A stretch of 64,000 bases of DNA from Xanthomonas cissicola (GCF_008801575.1 NZ_VZPL01000024.1:1-64000); one strand, 5' to 3'. Counted from the stretch's first letter, positions 7,129 through 17,000 are shown. Notes: a model not told the origin generated them from the sequence alone. Numbers and translations are program-made.

Positions 7129-9201
7129 ATGCAAGACGCCATTCTTCAAGCCCTGCGCCGCAATGCGGCCGACGATGCGGTGGCGCTGGCCCGCGAGTGG
7201 GTCACCAACGCGCCAGACCACGCCGCCGCCCACCGCTGGCTGGCGCTTGCGCTGCAGCAGCAAGGGCAGCCGGCGCTGGCGCTGGACAGCATCGACACCG
7301 CGCTGACGCTGACGCCCGAAGACGCCGACCTGCACCTGCTGCGCGCCGGCGCGTTGCTGGCCACGCGCGATCTGTCTGCCGCCGATGCCGCGCTGTCGCG
7401 CACCACTGCGCTGGATCCCAACCAGTTCAATGCCTACGTGATGCAGGCGCATCTGGCGGTGGCGCGCGGCGATCTGGACGAGGCCGACCGGCTCAGCCGC
7501 ACCGCCGCGCGGCTGGCGCCGGAACATCCGCAATTGCTGGCGGTCGATGGCGTGGTCGAGATGCGCCGCGGCCAGGACGACCGCGCGCTGTCGCTGCTGA
7601 CCCGCGCTGCCGAGCAGTTGCCCGACGATGCCCGCGTGCTGTTTTCGCTGGGCTTTGCGTATCTGCAGAAAGAGCATTTCGCGTTCGCCGAGCGTGCCTT
7701 CGAGCGCGTGATCGAGCTCAATCCGCCCGGCACCGCGCTGCGCGCCTTCATTGCCCAGCTGGCCCAGCGCCAGGGCCGCCTGGACGACGCGCTGGCGGCG
7801 ATGCAGGGCGTGCTCGACCAGCCCGACGGCGATCTGCCGGCCATGCGCCGGCTTGCCGGCGAGATGGAACTGCAGGCCGGTCGCCCCGATCAGGCCGCCG
7901 CGCACCTGCGCCTGGCACTGGCGCACTGGCCGGCCGACCGCCGCACGCTGCACGCGCTGCTCACCGCCTGGGAGCGGCTGGGCGCGGTGGACGATGCGCG
8001 CGACACCCTGGATGCGGCGCTGGCCACCTCGGCCACTGCGCACGACCTGTGGCTGGCGCGCCTGGCAGTAGAGCCGGTCGGTGGGCCGCAGGCGCAGGCA
8101 GTGATCGAGCGCTGGCTGCTGGCCATGCCCGAACACCTGCCGGCCCTGGAAGCGCTGATGCGCGTGCACGACATGCAGGGCCAGGCCGACGAGGCGGAAA
8201 TGGTGGCGCGCCAGATCGTGGCGGTGGAGCCGGGCCGCATCAGCGGCGAGCAGCGCATTGTCGAAGCCTTGCTGCAACGCGATCCACCGGCGGCGATCGC
8301 CTGCGTCGAATCGTTGATCGAATCGCTGCCTGCACCGCAGCAGACCGTGCTGCGGCCATGGTTGGGCAATGTGCAGGACCGCGCCGGCCAGCCCGATGCC
8401 GCCGTGGGTACCTGGATGCAGTTCCACCGCGAACAGGCCCAGCATCGGTTGCCGTTGCCGCCGCAGGCAGCCAGGCAGCCGACGCAGTGGCCTGCGCTGG
8501 GCAGCATTCCCGACACCGTCACCGCACGCCCGCTGTTCGTGTGGGGCACGCCCGGCTCGCATGTCGAACGCCTGGTCGCGGTGATGGGGGCGGCCACCCC
8601 GCTGGTCCGCGGCGACCGCTATGGCACCACGCCGCCATCGGATGCGCTGCAGAGCTACCGCACCCTCGAACAGCTGGCCTCCGGCGAACTGGCACCGACG
8701 GCGCTGGTGGAAGGCTGGAAGGCGCAACTGCCGCGCCGCGGCATCGACGATGGCAATGTCATCGACTGGTTGCTGTGGTGGGACAACACCTTGTTGACCG
8801 CGCTGCGCCCGCACCTGCCCGAGGGCAGGCTGGCGATTGCGCTGCGTGACCCGCGCGACATGTTGCTGGACTGGCTCTCGGCCGGTGCGTCGGCGCCGCT
8901 GGCACTGCAATCGCCGCAACAGGCCACCGACTGGTTGCTGATCGCGCTGGAACAGCTGGCCACGCTGCACGAGCGCGACCTGTACCCCCACCGCATCATC
9001 CGGCTGGACGGGATCGAAGACGACCCGCAGGGAATTTCGACGGCCCTGGAACAGGCGTTCGGGCTGAGCTTCCCGCTGGTCGAACCGCGTGGCCCGGCGC
9101 GGTTGGCCTCCGGCCGCTGGCGCGATTACCGCGGCGTGCTCGGCGCCCAGTTCGATCTGCTCACCCTGATCGCGGTGCGCTTCGGTTACCCCCAGGACTG
9201 A
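7129..9201 (+). CDS. TPR-repeat protein with C-terminal sulfotransferase-like domain
   Basis: About 690 residues. The first 450 or so are alanine/leucine-rich tetratricopeptide repeats (for example RWLALALQQQGQPALALDSI, VLFSLGFAYLQKEHFAFAERAFE). From about residue 465 a different domain starts with PLFVWGTPGSHVERLVAVM, includes RDPRDMLLDWLS and YPHRIIRLDGIEDDPQG, and ends with LSFPLVEPR; this resembles PAPS-dependent sulfotransferase folds in its 5'-phosphosulfate-loop and RDPRD block. Start ATG 7129 is preferred to the in-frame 7063 because the TPR begins right after it. Sulfotransferase activity is inferred, not proven; the P-loop GTPGSH is divergent. Confidence 0.75.
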   Translation: MQDAILQALRRNAADDAVALAREWVTNAPDHAAAHRWLALALQQQGQPALALDSIDTALTLTPEDADLHLLRAGALLATRDLSAADAALSRTTALDPNQFNAYVMQAHLAVARGDLDEADRLSRTAARLAPEHPQLLAVDGVVEMRRGQDDRALSLLTRAAEQLPDDARVLFSLGFAYLQKEHFAFAERAFERVIELNPPGTALRAFIAQLAQRQGRLDDALAAMQGVLDQPDGDLPAMRRLAGEMELQAGRPDQAAAHLRLALAHWPADRRTLHALLTAWERLGAVDDARDTLDAALATSATAHDLWLARLAVEPVGGPQAQAVIERWLLAMPEHLPALEALMRVHDMQGQADEAEMVARQIVAVEPGRISGEQRIVEALLQRDPPAAIACVESLIESLPAPQQTVLRPWLGNVQDRAGQPDAAVGTWMQFHREQAQHRLPLPPQAARQPTQWPALGSIPDTVTARPLFVWGTPGSHVERLVAVMGAATPLVRGDRYGTTPPSDALQSYRTLEQLASGELAPTALVEGWKAQLPRRGIDDGNVIDWLLWWDNTLLTALRPHLPEGRLAIALRDPRDMLLDWLSAGASAPLALQSPQQATDWLLIALEQLATLHERDLYPHRIIRLDGIEDDPQGISTALEQAFGLSFPLVEPRGPARLASGRWRDYRGVLGAQFDLLTLIAVRFGYPQD

Positions 9202-9391
9202 GGCGCCATCAACGCGGTCGCGCCCACGGCAGGTGGGCGTGGCCGCATTCGCGTCGTTGCATCGTGTGCAGGCGCGGTACGTACGCGGCGGTAAACCCGG
9301 CCGAGCGCATCAGAAGGTTCCATGGCGGCGTCTTCCGCTGTGGCGCAGACCCAGGCACCCTGACCCGTATCGCTTCCCTCGGAGACCCGCC

Positions 9392-10003
9392 ATGCGTCTG
9401 ACCAGCAACAGCATCGAAAACGGCAAGCCCATCGCGGTGGAGTTTGCCGCCGGCACGCCGGAGGGCTTTGCGCCCAACCGCAATCCGCACCTGGCCTGGA
9501 GCGAGACGCCGGCCGGTACGCAGTCGTTTGCGCTGCTGTGCCTGGACCCGGACGTGCCGACCGTGCCCGACACCGTCGGCCGCGACGACTTGCAGATTCC
9601 CGTCGAGCAGCCACGCACCGATTTCGTGCATTGGGTCATGGCCGATATCCCCGCCGATGTGCATGAGATTGCGGCGGGAAGCTGCAGCGACGGCTTCGTG
9701 GTCAAGGGCAAGCAGCAGCCAGCCGGCCCGGCCGGTGCCCGGCAGGGCCTGAATTCCTACACCCAGTGGTTCGCCGGCAATGCCGACATGGCCGGCGACT
9801 ACCGCGGCTACGACGGCCCGTACCCGCCGTTCAACGACCTGCGCGTGCACCGGTATTTCTTCCGCGTGTTCGCGCTGGACGTGGCCAAACTTGGCCTGCC
9901 CAGCAGCTTCACCGCCGCCGACGTGCTGTCGGCGATGCAGGGTCATGTGCTGGCCGAAGCGGCGTTGTACGGCACCTACACGCTGAACCCATCGCTGCGC
10001 TGA
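9392..10003 (+). CDS. YbhB/YbcL-type PEBP (Raf kinase inhibitor-like) protein
   Basis: A 203-residue phosphatidylethanolamine-binding-protein family member. Recognisable blocks are NPHLAWSETPAGTQSFALLCLDPD, TDFVHWVMADIP, the GYDGPYPPFND loop and HRYFFRVFALD. Bacterial members are small soluble proteins of undefined function; E. coli YbhB/YbcL are the reference. The start at 9392 is set by GGAGA at 9381-9385; codons upstream are not conserved-looking. Confidence 0.88.
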   Translation: MRLTSNSIENGKPIAVEFAAGTPEGFAPNRNPHLAWSETPAGTQSFALLCLDPDVPTVPDTVGRDDLQIPVEQPRTDFVHWVMADIPADVHEIAAGSCSDGFVVKGKQQPAGPAGARQGLNSYTQWFAGNADMAGDYRGYDGPYPPFNDLRVHRYFFRVFALDVAKLGLPSSFTAADVLSAMQGHVLAEAALYGTYTLNPSLR

Positions 10004-10086
10004 GTGATCGCGCCGATGGCGGCGGTCGCTCCATCCCCCACGACGCCAGCCACGTTCGGCCGGCGCCGCAGCACAGGCAATCCCCC

Positions 10087-11097
10087 TTGAAAGCATTCCA
10101 GATTGGCAATCAAACCGGCCTTGAGAGCCTGGTTGCGGTCGAGATGCCCGAACCAGTTGCAGGAGCCGGTGAGGTCATCGTCGCTCCGCGACTGGTCGGG
10201 CTGATCAACCGCGACCTGCAGATCCTGAAAGGCACCTACGGCGGCAAGCTTGCGCCTACGCGCGTTCCGGTTGCCGAGGGTGTGGGCATCGTGACCTGCG
10301 TCGGAGCCGGCGTCAGCCAGGTCGCGCCAGGCGACCGTGTCGTCAGTGGGCACTTTCCCACCTGGCTGGATGGCAGGTTCCGCGCCGAGATGTTCGCCCA
10401 CGACCTGGGCGTGACCCATGACGGCTGGCTGGCCGAAAAGGTGTCGCTGCCCGCCAGCGCCTTGATCAAGGTGCCTGCGTCGCTGGAGGACGCGGATGTC
10501 GCTGCGCTGGCATCGGCCGCGGTGACTGCCTGGCACGCCCTGGTGGAAGTGGCCAGGATCAAGGCCGGCGACCTGGTGCTGTGTCTGGGAACCGGTGGCG
10601 TCTCGATGGCCGCGCTCCAGCTGGCCAAGCTCCACGGCGCCCGCGTGGCCATCACCTCGTCCAGCGACGACAAGCTCGAGCTCGCACGCCGCCTGGGCGC
10701 CGACATCACCGTCAACTACCGCACCCACCCCGACTGGGCCGAGGCGGTGATGCAGCTGTCCGGCGGCGGCGCGGACGTCGTCATCGAGACCGGCGGGCAG
10801 GACACCTTGGGCCAGTCGATCAAGGCGGCGGCCGCGAACGCGACCATCGTGGTGGTCGGCGTCACCCCGGGCGCGGCGTCGCCAATTCCCGATTACGTGG
10901 CGTTGATCCGCAAGAACGTGACCATCCGCGGGATCGCCAACGGAAGCCGGGCGATGTTCGTGGACCTGCTGCGGGCGATCGAGCAGCACCGCATCAAGAC
11001 CCTGCACAGCAAGACGTTCCGGTTCGACGAGGCGCCCCAGGCCTTGGACTATTTCGCCAGGGCGCAACACGTGGGCAAGGTCCTCATCCGGTTGTGA
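10087..11097 (+). CDS. MDR-superfamily quinone oxidoreductase-like dehydrogenase
   Basis: About 336 residues. An N-terminal GroES-like fold (MKAFQIGNQTG, VGLINRDLQILKGTYGG, PVAEGVGIV) is followed by a Rossmann fold with GTGGVSMAALQLAKLHGARVA near residue 160. The zinc-ligand cysteine cluster of classical alcohol dehydrogenases is absent, so a zinc-free NAD(P)H:quinone reductase or reductase-like role is likelier. The only sensible start giving the conserved MKAFQ N terminus is a TTG at 10087. It stands alone between the PEBP gene and a converging minus-strand gene. Confidence 0.83.
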   Translation: MKAFQIGNQTGLESLVAVEMPEPVAGAGEVIVAPRLVGLINRDLQILKGTYGGKLAPTRVPVAEGVGIVTCVGAGVSQVAPGDRVVSGHFPTWLDGRFRAEMFAHDLGVTHDGWLAEKVSLPASALIKVPASLEDADVAALASAAVTAWHALVEVARIKAGDLVLCLGTGGVSMAALQLAKLHGARVAITSSSDDKLELARRLGADITVNYRTHPDWAEAVMQLSGGGADVVIETGGQDTLGQSIKAAAANATIVVVGVTPGAASPIPDYVALIRKNVTIRGIANGSRAMFVDLLRAIEQHRIKTLHSKTFRFDEAPQALDYFARAQHVGKVLIRL

Positions 11098-11151
11098 TGC
11101 GGGCGGCGGCGGCGCGTGCGAGGCCGTTGCCGGCCCAATGCTGCGGCCGCG

Positions 11152-11967
11152 CTAGCTGCCGGCCTCGATCATCTGGTCGAGCACGTACACCGGTTTGGCG
11201 CCAGGCTCGCTGCCGGCCGGGTAGCGGGTCACGCGCAGCACGGTGCGTATGCCGTCTTCATGGACGAAACCCTCGATCGCGCCCTCGTAGGGCTGCCATG
11301 ATGTAGCGGCCTGTACGGTGGCAGGTGCGTCCGGGGCGTGCTCGCGCACTTGCAGGCAGCGGCGCGCAGGGTCGGAAACGCAGGGCACGGTATCTGCGGC
11401 TACTTCGATCAACAGCGTCTGCCCCGGCCCGCCATACCGGGTGTCCGCAGTGGGCGTGCCGCCGAAGATCAGCACAGTGCCGTCGCTGCGGGTCAGGGTC
11501 AGGCGGGGCGCAGCTGCTGCGTTGTCCATGATCACTGCGAAGCGCCCGGACAACAGGTCGCTGGCCGCGCGCTCCTGCGCCATCCGGCGTGCATCGGCGC
11601 ACATTCGCTTGCTCGAGACCACCCGGCCAATCTGCACGTGCGCCTCGGCCACGCTGTAGTTGGCGCCCAGCGCGTTGCAGGTCTGGCTGACCTGGATGCG
11701 CTGATCGCCGAAATCCAGTTGCACTGGCGGCACGCCGTCGACGAACAGGCTGCGCAAGGCCGTGCCATGCGCATCGCTGGCCCGCTGCAGGTGCCAGTGC
11801 TGCGCGCGCAAGGCGGCGCGCAACGGGACATTGTCCGTGTCAGGGGGGACGGCGACCGGCGCCCGCGCAGCAACGTGGCTGGAGCCGGGCGGGTCCGGCG
11901 ATGCACCCGACCCGCAGGCCGTCACGCCTGCCGCCAGCAATGCTGGGGCCAAGAACACGGCACGCAT
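11152..11967 (-). CDS. META/DUF4377-domain lipoprotein
   Basis: A 271-residue minus-strand protein. It has a lipoprotein signal (FLAPALLAAGVTACGSG) and a Pro-rich linker, then an HslJ/META-type domain (ALRAQHWHLQRA, LDFGDQRIQVSQTCNALGANYS, LTRSDGTVLIFGG) and a C-terminal DUF4377-like domain (LLIEVAADTVPCV, CLQVREH, WQPYEGAIEGFVHEDGIRTVLRVTR). META proteins are linked to heat-shock or novobiocin tolerance in enterics; no function is known here. The ATG at 11967 has GGGAG upstream, which decides it over the longer open frame. Confidence 0.8.
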   Translation of the reverse strand: MRAVFLAPALLAAGVTACGSGASPDPPGSSHVAARAPVAVPPDTDNVPLRAALRAQHWHLQRASDAHGTALRSLFVDGVPPVQLDFGDQRIQVSQTCNALGANYSVAEAHVQIGRVVSSKRMCADARRMAQERAASDLLSGRFAVIMDNAAAAPRLTLTRSDGTVLIFGGTPTADTRYGGPGQTLLIEVAADTVPCVSDPARRCLQVREHAPDAPATVQAATSWQPYEGAIEGFVHEDGIRTVLRVTRYPAGSEPGAKPVYVLDQMIEAGS

Positions 11968-12245
11968 GCGCAGCTCCCGGTGATCGATGCGCCAGTGATA
12001 CCGCCAGCGTGCGCCCGGGGCAATGACCGGCGTCACGACGTGGACGCCCCAAAGCCGCCAATCAAGCGAGTGCATCCAATATCAGGCGGGGCGGCCGCTG
12101 CCCGGAATCGGCTGGCAGCGCTCGTACGCGGCAGTGCCGAACGCGCCACCCACAACTTCTTGGGGACGGCGCTTTACGTTGTTGGCCGCCCCTGGCCTGC
12201 ACATCGCACCCGTCTCGGAGTGCAGGCAGGCGGTGCCGTGGCGTG

Positions 12246-13043
12246 TCAGCCCGCAGCCGCCGGCAGCCACAGCAGCAGGGCGGCGCCCAGCAGCATGCGG
12301 TACACCGCAAACACCGTGAAACGGTGCTTCTTGATATAGCCCAGCAGCCACTTCACCACCACAAAGCCGGTGATGGTCGCTGCCACGAAGGCCACAGCCA
12401 CGTCGGCCCAGTTTTCGGTGCCGAAACCGCCTTCCTTGTACATCTCCAGCAGCGCGTAACCGCTGGCCGCGAACATGGTCGGAATGCCCACCATGAACAC
12501 GAAGTCCGCCGCTGCCGAGCGCTTGCTCAGGCCCAGCAGCATCGCGATGAAGATCGTCGAGGCCGAGCGTGACGTACCGGGAAAAACACCGGCCACGACC
12601 TGCGCCAGGCCCACTGCAATGGCCACCTTCCAGGTCACCACATCGCGCTCGGGCAGCTTGCCGGCGAAGTGTTCGGCCACCAGCATCCACACCCCGCCGA
12701 TCAGCAACGCCCAGGCGACCGGTTGCAGCGTTTCGGGCAATTGCCAGCCGGCCTTGCGCACGATCAGCCCGACCACCGCGGTGACCAGGAAGGCCACGCC
12801 TACCTTGAGCACGTAGTCGCGGTTGGCGCGCTCGCCCAGGCCGGTGGCCAGGCTCCACAAGCGCTGCCGCAGCGCCAGGCAGATGGCCAGGATCGCGCCG
12901 GCCTGGATGACGATATTGAAGAAGTCAGAACGGCGTCCGAGCCATTGTTCGGCGATCAGCAGGTGGCCGGTGCTGGAGATCGGCAGAAATTCGGTGAGGC
13001 CTTCGAGAATGCCCAACAACAGGGCGGAAATCAGATCGGACAT
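12246..13043 (-). CDS. uppP: undecaprenyl-diphosphatase UppP/BacA
   Basis: A 265-residue polytopic inner-membrane protein. The two catalytic signatures are EGLTEFLPISSTGHL near residues 14-28 and FPGTSRSAST near residue 165, separated and followed by hydrophobic helices, as in BacA/UppP. It dephosphorylates undecaprenyl pyrophosphate to recycle the lipid carrier for peptidoglycan and LPS, and gives bacitracin tolerance. The start at 13043 is the first ATG before the conserved MSDLISALLLGILEG. It is transcribed divergently from glnA; the intergenic DNA carries the NtrC boxes listed separately. Confidence 0.95.
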   Translation of the reverse strand: MSDLISALLLGILEGLTEFLPISSTGHLLIAEQWLGRRSDFFNIVIQAGAILAICLALRQRLWSLATGLGERANRDYVLKVGVAFLVTAVVGLIVRKAGWQLPETLQPVAWALLIGGVWMLVAEHFAGKLPERDVVTWKVAIAVGLAQVVAGVFPGTSRSASTIFIAMLLGLSKRSAAADFVFMVGIPTMFAASGYALLEMYKEGGFGTENWADVAVAFVAATITGFVVVKWLLGYIKKHRFTVFAVYRMLLGAALLLWLPAAAG

Positions 13044-13090
13044 CGGACTGGGCAGGGGTGAGGGAGGCGCCAGGATAGTGCATTGCGACA

Positions 13091-13107
13091 TGCACCACAT
13101 CGGTGCG
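13091..13107 (+). promoter_or_regulatory. predicted NtrC-binding site 1 upstream of glnA
   Basis: TGCACCACATCGGTGCG matches the enteric NtrC consensus TGCAC-N7-GTGCA at nine of ten arm positions, including the inner C...G pair. Its centre (13099) is 32 bp, about three helical turns, from the centre of the second site, and about 105 bp upstream of the -24 element. This is the same spacing as the paired high-affinity sites of the E. coli glnA enhancer. Confidence 0.8.
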
Positions 13108-13121
13108 GCGTGTGTCCATTT

Positions 13122-13140
13122 TTGCACCTGAATAGTGCAA
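13122..13140 (+). promoter_or_regulatory. predicted NtrC-binding site 2 upstream of glnA
   Basis: TTGCAC-N7-GTGCAA is a perfect dyad with the NtrC spacing. With the neighbouring site it would form an enhancer for the sigma54 promoter at 13201-13217. The NtrC gene that could use it is about 5 kb downstream. Confidence 0.82.
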
Positions 13141-13200
13141 TACGGATTTTACGGTCGCGAGCGATGTAAGCAAAATCAAGGGCTTGTGAAGTGCCAGGGC

Positions 13201-13217
13201 TTGGCACGGTCCCTGCT
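13201..13217 (+). promoter_or_regulatory. predicted sigma54 (-24/-12) promoter of glnA
   Basis: TTGGCACG-GTCC-CTGCT carries GG at 13203-13204 and GC at 13215-13216 with exactly ten bases between, matching the RpoN consensus with a single change (CTGCT for TTGCT). The predicted transcription start is near 13228, leaving a leader of about 37 bases before the glnA ATG at 13265. Confidence 0.85.
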
Positions 13218-13264
13218 GTAGTCCCGCCCACGAGCCACTTAACTCCTGCCTGAGGTTTCTTCCG

Positions 13265-14674
13265 ATGTCCGTGGAAAATGTTGAAAAGCTGATCAAGGAC
13301 AACAAGGTCGAGTTCGTCGACCTGCGCTTCGTCGATATGCGTGGTGTACAGCAGCACATCACCTTTCCGGTCAATATCATCGAGCCGGCGCTGTTTGAAG
13401 AAGGCAAGATGTTCGACGGCAGTTCGATCGCGGGCTGGAAGGGCATCAACGAGTCGGACATGGTGTTGCTGCCGGACGCCGGTACCGCGTATCTGGATCC
13501 GTTCTTCGCCGATCCGACCATCGTGCTGACCTGCGACATCCTCGACCCGGCCACCATGCAGAGCTATGAGCGCGATCCGCGCGGCATCGCCAAGCGCGCC
13601 GAGGCCTATCTGAAATCCTCCGGCACCGCCGACCAGGCGTTCTTCGGCCCGGAGCCGGAATTCTTCATCTTCGATTCGGTGCGCTTTGCCAACGACATGG
13701 GCCACACCTTCTTCCAGGTGGGTTCGGAAGAAGCGGCCTGGAACACCGGCGAAAAGTACGACGGCGGCAACAGCGGTTACCGCCCGGGCGTGAAGGGCGG
13801 CTACTTCCCGGTTCCGCCGACCGACAGCCTGCACGACCTGCGCGCGGAAATGATCAAGACGCTGGAACAGGTCGGCATCGAAACCGAAGTGCACCACCAC
13901 GAAGTGGCCACCGCCGGCCAGTGCGAGATCGGCACCAAGTTCAGCTCGCTGGTGCAGAAGGCCGACGAACTGCTGACGATGAAGTACATCATCAAGAACG
14001 TCGCCTACCGCAACGGCAAGACCGCCACCTTCATGCCCAAGCCCATCGTGGGCGACAACGGCTCGGGCATGCACGTGCACCAGTCGCTGGCCAAGGGCGG
14101 CGTCAACCTGTTCACCGGCGACGGCTACGGCGGCCTGTCGCAGCTGGCGCTGTGGTACATCGGCGGCATCTTCAAGCATGCCCGAGCGATCAACGCCTTC
14201 GCCAACTCCGGCACCAACAGCTACAAGCGTCTGGTCCCGGGCTTCGAGGCGCCGGTGATGCTGGCCTATTCGGCGCGTAACCGTTCGGCGTCGTGCCGCA
14301 TTCCCTGGGTCACCAATCCGAAGGCGCGCCGCATCGAAATGCGCTTCCCCGATCCGTTGCAGTCCGGCTACCTGACCTTCACCGCGCTGATGATGGCCGG
14401 CCTGGACGGCATCAAGAACCAGATCGATCCGGGCGCACCGAGCGACAAGGACCTGTACGACCTGCCGCCGGAAGAAGAGAAGCTGATCCCGCAGGTTTGC
14501 TCCAGCCTGGACCAGGCGCTGGAAGCGCTGGACAAGGACCGCGAGTTCCTTAAGGCCGGCGGCGTGATGAGCGACGACTTCATCGACGGCTATATCGCGC
14601 TGAAGATGCAGGAAGTCACCAAGTTCCGTGCTGCGACCCACCCGTTGGAGTACCAGCTGTACTACGGCAACTGA
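13265..14674 (+). CDS. glnA: glutamine synthetase type I
   Basis: A 469-residue GSI enzyme that makes glutamine from glutamate, ammonium and ATP. Hallmarks are [13 protein letters not shown] (residues about 56-68), [11 protein letters not shown], the [10 protein letters not shown] block, NRSASCRIP near residue 340 and the adenylylation loop [10 protein letters not shown] with Tyr398 (Met counted). That loop implies GlnE-type control by AMPylation. It heads glnA-glnK-amtB-ntrB-ntrC and is preceded by a sigma54 promoter and paired NtrC boxes. A strong hairpin follows the stop. Confidence 0.98.
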   Translation: MSVENVEKLIKDNKVEFVDLRFVDMRGVQQHITFPVNIIEPALFEEGKMFDGSSIAGWKGINESDMVLLPDAGTAYLDPFFADPTIVLTCDILDPATMQSYERDPRGIAKRAEAYLKSSGTADQAFFGPEPEFFIFDSVRFANDMGHTFFQVGSEEAAWNTGEKYDGGNSGYRPGVKGGYFPVPPTDSLHDLRAEMIKTLEQVGIETEVHHHEVATAGQCEIGTKFSSLVQKADELLTMKYIIKNVAYRNGKTATFMPKPIVGDNGSGMHVHQSLAKGGVNLFTGDGYGGLSQLALWYIGGIFKHARAINAFANSGTNSYKRLVPGFEAPVMLAYSARNRSASCRIPWVTNPKARRIEMRFPDPLQSGYLTFTALMMAGLDGIKNQIDPGAPSDKDLYDLPPEEEKLIPQVCSSLDQALEALDKDREFLKAGGVMSDDFIDGYIALKMQEVTKFRAATHPLEYQLYYGN

Positions 14675-14682
14675 GTTCCACC

Positions 14683-14725
14683 GCGGTGATGGCGGAGGCC
14701 CCCCTCCCACTTCCGTCATCGCCGC
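14683..14725 (+). terminator. long stem-loop after glnA
   Basis: Arms 14683-14696 and 14712-14725 pair over 14 positions (two as G-U) around a C-rich 15-base loop. No U-run follows, so it may be a stabilising 3' hairpin or attenuator rather than a classical terminator; it could allow part of the transcript to reach glnK. A second small hairpin (GGATGCC/GGCATCC, 14867-14886) lies in the same 276-bp gap. No sigma54 promoter or NtrC box could be found in this gap. Confidence 0.55.
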
Positions 14726-14896
14726 ACACTTGTTCGAGCGATCCGTGGCCCCGGCCGTGGATCGCAGGGGTATTGAGAGAGCACATCGTTCGCGGCGCGC
14801 GGGCCTGACCTCTCCCACGAGGCGGATGCATGACATCTGCTGGGGTCCGCGCAATCGCGAACGATCGGATGCCGGGGTAGGCATCCAGGTGACTGA

Positions 14897-15289
<393 letters not shown>

Positions 15290-15311
15290 CCCCACCAGCC
15301 CCGGAGTTCGT

Positions 15312-16754
15312 ATGAAGACAGCTCTTTTTGCCGGGTGGAAAGCCCGGTTCTACAGCGTGTGCATGCTGATGCTGTTCAGCGCGCTGATGGTGGGCGGCAT
15401 GGGCAGTGCGCATGCGCAGTCCACGCCGCAGGTCACCCCGCTGCCGACCGAGCCGGTCACCACCGAACCGCTGCCGTCGGCGCAGCCGGCCGCCCCGCCG
15501 GCCGCCGCCGCCGAAGCCGCACCGGTCGTGGAGAAGGGCGATGTCGCCTGGATGCTGACCTCCACCTTGCTGGTGTTGCTGATGGTGGTGCCGGGCCTTG
15601 CGCTGTTCTACGGCGGCATGGTGCGCGCCAAGAACGTGTTGTCGGTGCTGATCCAGGTGGCGGTGGTGTTCTCGCTGCTGACCGTGCTGTGGGTGTTCTA
15701 CGGCTACAGCCTGGCGTTCTCCGGCGAAGGCGCGTGGATCGGCAATCTGGACAAGGCGTTGCTCAAGGGCGTCACCATCGAAACCCTGGCGGCGACCTTC
15801 ACCAAGGGCGTGAGCCTGCCGGAATACGTGTTCGTGGCGTTCCAGGCGACCTTCGCCGGCATCACCGGCGCGCTGATCGTCGGCGCCTTTGCCGAACGCG
15901 CCAAGTTCGCGGCGGTGCTGCTGTTCTCGGCGATCTGGTTCACCTTCGGCTACCTGCCGCTGGCGCACATGGTCTGGGCCACCGGTGGGTATCTGTTCGG
16001 GTTGGGCGCGTTGGATTTCGCCGGCGGCACCGTGGTGCATATCAACGCCGGTGTTGCCGGCCTGGTCGGCGCCTACTTCGTCGGCAAGCGTGCCGGACTA
16101 GGACGTGAGGCAATCAAGCCGCACAACGTGACCCTGACCTTCGTCGGTGCCTCGCTACTGTGGGTGGGCTGGTTCGGCTTCAACGCCGGTTCCAATCTGG
16201 AAGCCAATGCCGGTGCGGCGCTGGCCTTCCTCAACACCTTGCTGGCCACCGCCGCCGCCATCCTGGGCTGGTCGCTGACCGAGAAGATCATCAAGGGCAA
16301 GTCGTCCGCCCTGGGCGTGGCCTCGGGCATGGTCGCCGGCCTGGTCGGCATCACCCCGGCCTGCGGCACGGTGGGCCCGTTCGGCGCGATCGTCATTGGT
16401 CTTGCCGCCGGTGTGCTGTGCGTGTGGGGCGTCACCGGTCTGAAGCGCCTGCTCGGTGCCGACGACAGCCTGGACGTGTTCGGCGTGCATGGCCTGGGCG
16501 GCATCATCGGCGCCATCCTGACCGGTGTGTTCTCGGCGGCCTCGCTGGGCGGCCAGAAGGGCGGCGATTACGACATCGTCCACCAAGTCGGCATCCAGGC
16601 GCTGGGCGTCGGGATCACGGTCGGCTGGATCGGCGTGGTGTCGGTGGTGGGGTTCGTGGTTGCCAAGCTGGTGTTCGGCCTGCGCGTGAGCGAAGAAGCC
16701 GAGCGCGAGGGCCTGGACATCACCTCGCACGGCGAAGCCGCGTACGAGTCGTGA
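15312..16754 (+). CDS. amtB: ammonium channel AmtB
   Basis: About 480 residues from ATG 15312 (GGAG at 15303-15306). It has a cleavable N-terminal signal (MLMLFSALMVGGMGSAHAQ), a Pro/Ala-rich linker, then eleven expected membrane segments beginning DVAWMLTSTLLVLLMVVPG. Typical Amt blocks are GGMVRAKNVLSVL, FVAFQATFAGITGALIVGAFAER, DFAGGTVVHINAGVAGLV (twin-His region), and DDSLDVFGVHGLGGIIG. AmtB conducts NH3/NH4+ and is blocked by unmodified GlnK, encoded just upstream. A hairpin with a T-run follows the gene. Confidence 0.97.
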   Translation: MKTALFAGWKARFYSVCMLMLFSALMVGGMGSAHAQSTPQVTPLPTEPVTTEPLPSAQPAAPPAAAAEAAPVVEKGDVAWMLTSTLLVLLMVVPGLALFYGGMVRAKNVLSVLIQVAVVFSLLTVLWVFYGYSLAFSGEGAWIGNLDKALLKGVTIETLAATFTKGVSLPEYVFVAFQATFAGITGALIVGAFAERAKFAAVLLFSAIWFTFGYLPLAHMVWATGGYLFGLGALDFAGGTVVHINAGVAGLVGAYFVGKRAGLGREAIKPHNVTLTFVGASLLWVGWFGFNAGSNLEANAGAALAFLNTLLATAAAILGWSLTEKIIKGKSSALGVASGMVAGLVGITPACGTVGPFGAIVIGLAAGVLCVWGVTGLKRLLGADDSLDVFGVHGLGGIIGAILTGVFSAASLGGQKGGDYDIVHQVGIQALGVGITVGWIGVVSVVGFVVAKLVFGLRVSEEAEREGLDITSHGEAAYES

Positions 16755-16762
16755 GCATGCAC

Positions 16763-16828
16763 ACCCGCGGCCGCGCTGCCGCGGGTGGCGCAACGACCCG
16801 GCCGGGACCGCCCAGCCGGGTCCGTTTT
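16763..16828 (+). terminator. double hairpin and rho-independent terminator after amtB
   Basis: First stem ACCCGCGG (16763-16770) with CCGCGGGT (16779-16786). Second stem GACCCGGC (16795-16802) with GCCGGGTC (16815-16822), followed by CGTTTT at 16823-16828. The second has the form of an intrinsic terminator and would separate glnK-amtB from ntrBC. Confidence 0.8.
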
Positions 16829-17000
16829 CCCCCGTCGCCCGTTGGGCGCGGAACCACTGCCGAGGTGCCTGCATGACCAGCCCCACGCCCGTGACTGCCG
16901 GCGCGGATGCACGCTGGAGCGGTGGGCCCCGCCGCCGTCTGGCCAGCATTGTTTCAACGCACGCTTCGCTTTGCGCGCCATCCGCGCATTTCCATTCTGT

